Below are positions 6,268 through 11,653 of a stretch of DNA of 11,653 bases, piece after piece. Source of the DNA: Lachnoclostridium sp. UBA6558 (GTDB taxonomy: Bacteria; Bacillota; Clostridia; Lachnospirales; Lachnospiraceae); the NCBI GenBank assembly GCA_002434335.1, contig DJJW01000063.1, forward strand, positions 55,500 through 67,152, read 5' to 3'. Made by a program: the position numbers and the translations under genes. Each line of letters starts with the position of its first letter. Position 1 is the stretch's first letter. The notes beneath the pieces are model-generated. The model was given only the letters and a program-made list of their open reading frames with translations, was not told the origin of the DNA and ran no database searches.

Positions 6268-6717
6268 TTACTTCTGTATAAAGGAAATACCGATAATAGT
6301 TGAGTTAGCGTCCCTTAATATAGCACCTGTAAACTGGGCTTTCTGATTGATGTAGAAATTACTGGTGATAGTTTGTGTGTCCTTAACAGAGGCAGAGCTA
6401 ACTTCTCCAATTTTACTGTCTGAATCAGAGAGCAGACGATTATAATAAACAACAGATTTCTTTGTTGTAACCTTGACAGCAATATCTTCATTTTTGAATT
6501 TATTTATTGCATTGATAACTTCACTACCTGTAACATCTAATCCGTCATACATGACCTTGTCAGATTCAGCAAATTCCTTGTTCATACGACTGATCTGCCC
6601 TGTGCCATTTGTTGCAGCTGCATTAGCCTCCCTGCTTATGTAAAAACCCAATCCTACTACTAAACAAGTAATAATAACTCCTGCCGCCAGTATTAAACCT
6701 TTTAATGCATTTTCCAT
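6268..6717 (-). CDS. Small bitopic pilin-like protein, first of the downstream gene set (149 aa)
   Basis: A small protein with a hydrophobic N-terminal helix (about 6-27, KGLILAAGVIITCLVVGLGFY). A polar, Asn/Ser/Thr-rich extracytoplasmic domain follows, holding segments EFAESDKVMYDGLDVTG, SEVINAINKF and a C-terminal beta-like end (AILRDANSTIIGISFIQK). This is the size and plan of a major pilin or pseudopilin. However, the glutamate expected at +5 after a cleavage glycine is absent (KG-LILAA), so processing by a standard prepilin peptidase is not predicted. A strong AGGAG lies eight bases before ATG 6717, behind a long purine-rich repeated leader. This suggests high expression relative to the motor genes. 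The family name is not known to me. Confidence 0.75.
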   Translation of the reverse strand: MENALKGLILAAGVIITCLVVGLGFYISREANAAATNGTGQISRMNKEFAESDKVMYDGLDVTGSEVINAINKFKNEDIAVKVTTKKSVVYYNRLLSDSDSKIGEVSSASVKDTQTITSNFYINQKAQFTGAILRDANSTIIGISFIQK

Positions 6718-6725
6718 TTTAATAT

Positions 6726-6801
6726 CTCCTTTTTCGTTTTCTATTTTTGCTTCTATTTTTTTATTCTATTTCGCTTCTATTTTACTTCTACTTCTGCTTC
6801 T
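6726..6801 (-). repeat. Purine-rich tandem-repeat mRNA leader with ribosome binding site
   Basis: In the transcript AAATAGAA occurs four times (plus-strand TTCTATTT at 6739-6746, 6751-6758, 6764-6771 and 6775-6782) with periods of 12, 13 and 11 bases. It is preceded by three tandem AGAAG(C/T) hexamers (plus-strand 6784-6801). The tract ends with AGGAG (6730-6726), eight bases before the start codon. Such a leader would be almost unstructured and may promote ribosome loading; copy-number change between strains is possible. Confidence 0.65.
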
Positions 6802-6860
6802 GCTTTTTGTTCTATGCTTTTATTACTGCTTGGATACCTGTCCTTCAGACATTCTTACTA

Positions 6861-6889
6861 AATATATCCTTAATTATTGACACTGTTCA
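6861..6889 (-). promoter_or_regulatory. Weak promoter candidate for the pilin-like genes
   Basis: On the minus strand TGAACA (6889-6884) is followed after 17 bases by TATATT (6866-6861). The -35 matches consensus at four of six bases. It would start an mRNA near 6854 with a leader of about 137 bases that includes the purine-rich repeats. It is the best-placed candidate downstream of the hairpin element. Confidence 0.3.
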
Positions 6890-7004
6890 TCTATTGTTCC
6901 CTTTTTCTCGGACACATCCTTTAATTAAAGTTTGATCCAAACGGCTGATTCCATTGCCTATATAACTACCAAAATGCTAAAAGTCTTGTTTCCATAGGAT
7001 TCCA

Positions 7005-7218
7005 GGCAAATTGTATAAAAAAGAACGAACGAATGCGCCTATGAAAAGGTGTTAGAAGTCCTTTTCTCTGGATATTTTGCGCTATATGGTAAAGCAGATT
7101 GTCTGAGCGAAGCGAGTTATCTGCTTTATCATATGTCAAGCGCAAAATAGCCAGAGAATTAGGACTTCTTATACCTTGTAATCGAAGCATGAGTTTTTTC
7201 TTTTTTATACAATTTGCC
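7005..7218. mobile_element. MITE-like 214-bp hairpin element
   Basis: A long inverted repeat. The outer 21 bp match perfectly (7005-7025 with 7198-7218; outermost bases GGCAAATTGTAT). The inner arms reach 7099 and 7119 at roughly 80 percent identity, with a 4-base and a 1-base gap, around a 19-base loop containing GAGCGAAGCGAG. No transposase or credible ORF lies inside. No clear target-site duplication is visible (left flank GATTCCA, right flank GTCCCCC). It lies 56 bases after the stop of the fused platform gene, inside an otherwise continuous operon. It may be a non-autonomous transposable element or a long palindromic repeat. In RNA it would fold into a stable stem that could lower read-through or protect the upstream mRNA. 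Confidence 0.7.
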
Positions 7219-7242
7219 GTCCCCCTTCCGAAACCCCGAACT

Positions 7243-7268
7243 TTAACACTTACTTAACACATTAACAC
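7243..7268. repeat. Three copies of TTAACAC
   Basis: TTAACAC occurs at 7243-7249, 7254-7260 and 7262-7268, just beyond the stop codon of the membrane-platform gene. The spacing is irregular (11 and 8 bases). It may be a protein site or a small tandem duplication. Confidence 0.35.
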
Positions 7269-7274
7269 AGAAAT

Positions 7275-9293
7275 CTACCCACCAATCCCATTTATCTGTT
7301 CCATATAGACTTTATACATCCTAAGTCCTTCTGTAACAAAAGGAAGAATCAGATACAGTCCCACCGTCAGAATAAAAGGTACAAAAGCAATGGTTTTACC
7401 CAATATAGATTTATCCTGTATGGCAATTTCATTGTCTAGAGCTCTTTTATCAATATAGTTATTCCTTTCCTGTTCCACATCTTCAAAAGCTTTATAAACT
7501 CCAAGTTTATCACTGCTCTGTAATCCATCAACAATTTTACCAAAAGGTCTGAAAGGTTCTTTCTCCTTTAATTCCTCAAGGGCTTGTCTTTCGTCGATGC
7601 TTAATTTTCTGCTGCATTCTCTGACAGAACTTTGAAAGATATAAGAAAATTCCTCCATCCATTCTATTATAACGCCCGTATCGGCTCTCTTAATATTTCG
7701 TAGGAGCACTATTATGGATTGAAAGGATAATACTTCATCCTCCATATCCCGCTGCCTTACTTTCTTAAGCAGTAACAGTCTAAAACTTGGAATATAGTAA
7801 AATCCCCAAGCAGCCAGAAATGCTGCCAGAAGCTCATACCACTTAAAATACTCCTTTTCAATAGTCTTTAATCTTGCATAAATGTCCTCAGAAGCCATTC
7901 TTTGAAGGTATTTAATCCTCTCCTCTTTCCCAACTACCTTCTCAATCTCCTCAAGCGTAAGATTACGGCCAAGAAATTTATTGGTATAATTGATTACCTC
8001 CAAAGACAAAGCCATAGCTTTCTCTTCTGATATGGCACTGTCTGAATAGTTAATATTCCTGGTTAGCTCCAATTTCCTGTTCGCACCATGAATATAAAAA
8101 GATAATAAGATACAGATTAGAAAACCCGCAATACTAAAAAGCACGCTCTTTAAGATAAACTGCCGGACCCCCAGATTCTCACCATGCAGTCTTAAGAATT
8201 CTTGTTTCTTTAACAGCTTCCCATAATTTTTATATTGGTATGAATCAAGTATCTTCCTGATACTTTCCCGGTTCTCTAAGGCTTCCAATAAAACCGCCTC
8301 TCTTCTAGACGGTTTTCTTTCTTCCCTGAGAGCCATCAGCATTTGATAAGAAAAGAAGGTAATGAGAAATATTACTGCCATTAGTAGAATTCCTGCTGTT
8401 CCCCTGTAAAAATTAATAAGCTGCGGCAAACTGTTAACAGCCCAGTTCTCAATAGCTTTTAAGAACAGCACAGGCAGTACCGTTACAAAGGAAAGACCGG
8501 AGAAAAGATATTGGATTTTGCTTCGTTTTAATATTTCCATATGGATTTCCTGCCTTAAATGAGCAATATTGACCAGAAGCAGTGATTTTCCTTCTTCCGT
8601 CTTTGTATCTCCATATGTATTGATTATCAGACAAAGTGCCAGAAAGGTTTTTATGAATTTGTCGGGAACAAAGCTTAGATACTCTTCCTTTTTCCTTTCA
8701 CTTTCAGAGGAAGTAAGGATATCAAAAATACAGCCGGCATGAAGTTTCAATGGTTTATCCGTATTCTGTATAGCTTCATAGACAGCTTCATCAAGTATTC
8801 CGTGACCCTGATAATTTTCTCTTACCTCACAAAGAAATTTATCAAACTGTTCCAGCAGCTTCTTTCTCTCTCTTCCCTCTTCCCCAAATACAATACTTTT
8901 ACCTGCAGCATATAAGTAAAATATGGATAACCATAGATAATACCAGGTCACTCCAAAAAGAAGCAGTATCGCTAAAATAACAATATCGATGCACCAGATC
9001 TTTACTGTTAATTTTATAGCTTTTTTCTCTATTAACCTTACTTCACCTGGATAGAGAATAGCATATCTTTCTGTAAGACTTTTTATAAAAGCTCTTATTA
9101 CAATTACTCTGCTTAATAAATCGTAAAGCACATACCAATAGTTTCTGCTGACTTTTGTTCTATCTTTCAGAAAGATGCTATAGGTTCCCCGGTATTCAAT
9201 TTGCTTTCTCAGCAAAAATATCAAAAAAAATGTAAGCAGTACAAAAGTACACAAAAGTCCTGCTGCCATACGTATCATAAAAATATTATCCAT
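7275..9293 (-). CDS. TadB/TadC-like fused inner-membrane platform protein
   Basis: A 672-residue membrane protein with about seven helices (near 8-28, 98-125, 262-280, 299-319, 380-400, 486-508 and 631-653). Two soluble segments, about 140-260 and 510-630, are each flanked by hydrophobic helices. They resemble the cytoplasmic four-helix GspF/T2SSF domains of TadB and TadC (EVRENYQGHGILDEAV in the first; DEVLSFQSIIVLLRNI in the second). Ordinary Tad systems use two separate proteins of about 300 residues each; here both halves are in one chain of about the summed length. The role would be the platform that couples the ATPase to subunit insertion. The similarity is in plan rather than strong motifs, so the fusion is inferred. 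It overlaps the ATPase gene by eight bases; GGAGGAGG precedes the ATG by 11 bases. Confidence 0.72.
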   Translation of the reverse strand: MDNIFMIRMAAGLLCTFVLLTFFLIFLLRKQIEYRGTYSIFLKDRTKVSRNYWYVLYDLLSRVIVIRAFIKSLTERYAILYPGEVRLIEKKAIKLTVKIWCIDIVILAILLLFGVTWYYLWLSIFYLYAAGKSIVFGEEGRERKKLLEQFDKFLCEVRENYQGHGILDEAVYEAIQNTDKPLKLHAGCIFDILTSSESERKKEEYLSFVPDKFIKTFLALCLIINTYGDTKTEEGKSLLLVNIAHLRQEIHMEILKRSKIQYLFSGLSFVTVLPVLFLKAIENWAVNSLPQLINFYRGTAGILLMAVIFLITFFSYQMLMALREERKPSRREAVLLEALENRESIRKILDSYQYKNYGKLLKKQEFLRLHGENLGVRQFILKSVLFSIAGFLICILLSFYIHGANRKLELTRNINYSDSAISEEKAMALSLEVINYTNKFLGRNLTLEEIEKVVGKEERIKYLQRMASEDIYARLKTIEKEYFKWYELLAAFLAAWGFYYIPSFRLLLLKKVRQRDMEDEVLSFQSIIVLLRNIKRADTGVIIEWMEEFSYIFQSSVRECSRKLSIDERQALEELKEKEPFRPFGKIVDGLQSSDKLGVYKAFEDVEQERNNYIDKRALDNEIAIQDKSILGKTIAFVPFILTVGLYLILPFVTEGLRMYKVYMEQINGIGG

Positions 9294-11112
9294 TCTGCAG
9301 AGCGCCTCCTCCCTTTATAAATTCTCTGTATTCCTGTTTTTCTGATTCTCGCAGATTATAAAGGATATGCTCCTGGCTTTTATCAGAAAAGCCTTTCTGC
9401 ATGACATACTTACCTTCTATAAAGGATAGGATATCTCTTGTTTCAAATGTCACTGGACTTGTCCTTCTTTTATAATATTCCTGGGTTGCTTCTACCAGTC
9501 CGCCGGGTAGGTCCTTCTTATAATAAGGGATTATCTCGGTTATTCTCGAGATATAGCGGTGACCGTTTTTATTCTCCATATGAATGTCAATATTTATGGC
9601 ATTGGCTGCCTGATATTCAGCCAGATCTTCCTTGTGAAAACCTCCCTCTCTAAGCTGCGAAATCTTAAAATAAGAAATTAAATCCTGTGTGGTCTCTGCA
9701 TGATGGGAAAATAGTGTCATTTTCGATATTTGAGAGATTTCAATAAGGTAATTAGCAGTTTCATGTGACGCAACCTCACCTAATATAAGAACTGTTCCGT
9801 CTGTTTTCTTCATAACATTTAATATATCCTGTCCTGAAACTTCAGGGCTATCTCTTAATGACAGTATGTTACGCCTTGGATAAGCTTTATTTAGATTTAG
9901 CTCATATACCTGCTCATAGACACGAATTGGGTAGCTTTCTTCAATATACTGTATCAGTAGTTTTAACAAGGTTGTTTTACCACTCCCCATTTCTCCTGTA
10001 ATGGCAATGGAAAGGCATCCTTTAACCATCCACTTAAGAAGCTCAATTACTTGATCTGATCCTTCCTCCTTTAGGACCTTACTTATATCCATAGCTGTTA
10101 TAGAATCATGTTTTCGAAGAAAGAATGCCCAACTTACTGAGATGGGCGGGCGAAATACTACTACCCTTGAGCCGTCCTTCATATCATTTACAAGATACCC
10201 TCTGGTTTCGCTTAAAAAACCGGGGTTATTATGCCGGTATATACTTTTGCATACACGTATAAGTTCTCTTTCCGATGGAAATCGCAGAAAATCAAGCCTT
10301 ATAGTTCTTCCTTTATAGAATATCCATACATCAAGCAGGCTCTTCTCCGTTTTTATACCGGTATCATTCTTATCTTTATCTACTATCTCCTTAACAGTTA
10401 TCTCTTCATCGAGGAAACCAGCTGTCATTTCTGGTATTTTCCCGGAGAGAAGACCTGCTGATATACCAGCTGAAACACCATCGAGTTTCATCTCCCTTAA
10501 CCTGTCTATTATGCCAAAACCTCTGTACTGCTGATACACTCTCTGAACTATAATTTCTACCTTATCCTCAAATGACAGGTACGTTATCTCTTTAAAATAT
10601 GCCTTATCCAAATCAACGGAAGTAATGGTATATGCTGTTTCCAGATGATTCTTTTCAAGAAAAATTCGAAACCCGTCTTTCTTGTAGTCTTTATAATACA
10701 GCTGCAGCAATATCTCGAATTTATCCTGCCCAGTCAGCATATCTGCACAATTAAAAGGAATGACTTTCTCTATGTTCTCTTCGTTCAGCATTACTTTATG
10801 CAGAAGAATTTCTTTGATGTAATCCTTAATATATTCCTTCGCCTCCTCATCACCTTCCGCAGATTTCTTAAGGCACTTCTTAATAAGTTTCTTAATATTT
10901 TCTCGTTTCATAGTTTCTTTCTGGTTAAGGTTTAAGCTCCTGAAATCTTTATCAAGGATTCCCGCAAATACACCATCTACTGTCTTTATAATTTCTTCAA
11001 CAGAGTAACTTTCCGTTCGCTTTTCTTCTTTCCTGTTCGGTCTCAGGCTTAGAGCTGCAAATCCAACCATCCCTGTAATCAGCAGAAGGATAATAAAAAA
11101 GTTAAGTAACAT
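9286..11112 (-). CDS. CpaF/TadA-like secretion ATPase with N-terminal membrane anchor
   Basis: A 608-residue type II/IV secretion-superfamily ATPase that would power subunit assembly. An N-terminal hydrophobic helix (about 2-22, LNFFIILLLITGMVGFAALSL) is followed by a charged region (25-190). The region GFGIIDRLREMKLDG (198-212) resembles the CpaF N-terminal domain. The RecA-like core has Walker A GEMGSGKTT (373-381), an Asp-box-like RVYEQVYEL (397-405), Walker B TVLILGE (440-446) and a His-box-like SHHAE (469-473). Changes from the family are visible: the usual GEVRGxE reads GEVASHE, so the conserved Arg is missing, and the Asp-box aspartate reads Gln401. CpaF/TadA proteins are normally soluble and about 420-500 residues long, so the anchor and extra length are unusual. 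It overlaps the upstream gene by 11 bases; GGGAGG lies eight bases before the ATG. Confidence 0.85.
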   Translation of the reverse strand: MLLNFFIILLLITGMVGFAALSLRPNRKEEKRTESYSVEEIIKTVDGVFAGILDKDFRSLNLNQKETMKRENIKKLIKKCLKKSAEGDEEAKEYIKDYIKEILLHKVMLNEENIEKVIPFNCADMLTGQDKFEILLQLYYKDYKKDGFRIFLEKNHLETAYTITSVDLDKAYFKEITYLSFEDKVEIIVQRVYQQYRGFGIIDRLREMKLDGVSAGISAGLLSGKIPEMTAGFLDEEITVKEIVDKDKNDTGIKTEKSLLDVWIFYKGRTIRLDFLRFPSERELIRVCKSIYRHNNPGFLSETRGYLVNDMKDGSRVVVFRPPISVSWAFFLRKHDSITAMDISKVLKEEGSDQVIELLKWMVKGCLSIAITGEMGSGKTTLLKLLIQYIEESYPIRVYEQVYELNLNKAYPRRNILSLRDSPEVSGQDILNVMKKTDGTVLILGEVASHETANYLIEISQISKMTLFSHHAETTQDLISYFKISQLREGGFHKEDLAEYQAANAINIDIHMENKNGHRYISRITEIIPYYKKDLPGGLVEATQEYYKRRTSPVTFETRDILSFIEGKYVMQKGFSDKSQEHILYNLRESEKQEYREFIKGGGALQNG

Positions 11113-11653
11113 ACCTCTTACCTCCCTTGTCCTGCTCTTTAAGCAGCACTTCTGTCAGTTTAAAAACCCTCTGAAAGAAAGCTTCCCTTTCCCCTGGCCT
11201 CCTTAAGGACATATTCTTTAGATAGAAATTTATTAAATCCCTGTCAGAAACTGCATCCATAAAGGCAGTTAAATGTGGTATAGCATACAGTCTTCCCTTA
11301 AAATTCTTAAAATGCTTTTCAAGAGTTCGCAGGTTATATGCAGAGCTGCCATGATAATTGTTAAGTATAAATATTGTCTTTTCCAGAGGAAATTGATACT
11401 CCTTAAGGGTATTCCTTATTACTGATATATTCTGGTTCAAAGTAACAGCAAGTATATCTGCTTCTATCCACAGCTGCTGTGATAATCTGTTATTTCCAAA
11501 GGATGTGTCTGTAAGTATTAAATCATATTCTGCCTCTAATCTGCTATAAAGAAAGGGCAGATATTTTAACAGTTCCTCCTGTTCAGCTCCATAATAATTT
11601 CTGGTACCGCATAACAGATCAATCCCTCCCTTACCAAGGCTCATGATATAATC
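11102..11653 (-). CDS. TadZ/CpaE-like MinD-family ATPase, C-terminal part (5' end outside the window)
   Basis: Only the last 183 codons are inside the window; the frame is open to the right edge, so the start and any Walker A lie outside. The visible part has the MinD/ParA fold pattern. A Walker-B-like strand YDLILTDTSFG is followed by ADILAVTLNQNISVIRNTLKEY, ILNNY (the conserved Asn region), and IPHLTAFMDAVSDRDLI, like the PxxxxxxxAxxxxxP region of TadZ/CpaE. An internal ATG at 11644 would give a 180-residue protein, but it cannot be the true start because the family N-terminus would be missing. TadZ/CpaE-type proteins position the secretion machinery at the membrane. The stop overlaps the start of the ATPase gene, as expected for one operon. 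Confidence 0.75.
   Translation of the reverse strand, partial: DYIMSLGKGGIDLLCGTRNYYGAEQEELLKYLPFLYSRLEAEYDLILTDTSFGNNRLSQQLWIEADILAVTLNQNISVIRNTLKEYQFPLEKTIFILNNYHGSSAYNLRTLEKHFKNFKGRLYAIPHLTAFMDAVSDRDLINFYLKNMSLRRPGEREAFFQRVFKLTEVLLKEQDKGGKRYVT

Larger units (their letters stand above)
6718..7274. other. Gene-free gap between motor genes and pilin-like genes
   Basis: The 557 bases between the stop of the membrane-platform gene (7275) and the first small membrane protein (6717) hold no convincing gene. In transcription order they contain three TTAACAC copies (7243-7268, plus-strand sense), a G-rich patch, a 214-bp hairpin element (7005-7218), about 115 bases of ordinary AT-rich sequence, a weak promoter candidate (6861-6889) and the purine-rich repeat leader (6726-6801). 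Short open frames here lie inside the hairpin or the repeat tract and are not credible. Confidence 0.75.

Noticed and set aside
6747..6935. 62-codon plus-strand frame rich in Phe, Tyr and Leu
   Set aside because: It is the complement of the purine-rich leader and the sequence behind it; the hydrophobic look is a composition effect.
6966..7190. 74-codon open frame on the minus strand
   Set aside because: It lies almost wholly inside the hairpin element, has no ribosome binding site, and its sequence is produced by the inverted repeat arms.
1..11653. CRISPR array, tRNA, rRNA or intact transposase
   Set aside because: No regularly spaced long repeats, cloverleaf, ribosomal RNA segment or transposase motif was seen on either strand.

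Overview
The window is AT-rich and encodes Firmicutes-type proteins: a YkpA/YbiT-type ABC-F ATPase, a HlyC/CorC-family CBS protein, a zinc-dependent phospholipase C-family protein and a divergent Tad-like secretion/pilus operon. Strong AGGAG ribosome binding sites and this protein set fit an anaerobic Clostridia member. Lachnospiraceae is my best guess, from general similarity only.

Layout. (1) Positions 1-1864, plus strand: an ABC-F translation factor gene behind a structured leader of about 140 bases that contains possible upstream reading frames. A perfect 19-bp hairpin at 1942-1986 separates it from the next gene. (2) 2003-2593, minus strand: a small phospholipase C-family protein with a full set of candidate zinc ligands and no signal peptide. 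(3) 2594-2999: a divergent regulatory region with one likely promoter leftward, up to three rightward, and two palindromes. (4) 3000-4364, plus strand: a HlyC/CorC-family membrane protein read from a TTG start. (5) 4394-11653, minus strand: a Tad-like operon that enters the window at its right edge, already inside a MinD/TadZ-like ATPase gene.

The operon reads right to left: TadZ/CpaE-like ATPase (5' end cut off), CpaF/TadA-like secretion ATPase, and one long membrane protein that looks like TadB and TadC fused (two GspF-like halves). After these comes a gene-free stretch of 557 bases, then four closely packed small membrane-anchored proteins of 149, 131, 171 and 318 residues. The first three genes would form the cytoplasmic motor and membrane platform. 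The four bitopic proteins sit where pilins and pseudopilins usually lie, but none shows a recognisable prepilin cleavage site. The last carries a C-terminal His/Cys module that may bind metal. The gap between motor and bitopic genes holds a 214-bp hairpin element with 21-bp perfect terminal inverted repeats (MITE-like). It also holds a repetitive purine-rich mRNA leader just before the first small gene, so the two halves are probably expressed at different levels.

Most interesting points: the divergent Tad-like machine (membrane-anchored ATPase with altered active-site motifs, fused platform, uncleaved pilin-like set); the hairpin element and repeat leader that divide it; an ABC-F protein with one of its two composite ATP sites apparently degenerate at three separate motifs; and a CorC-family protein in which two usually acidic membrane positions are arginine.
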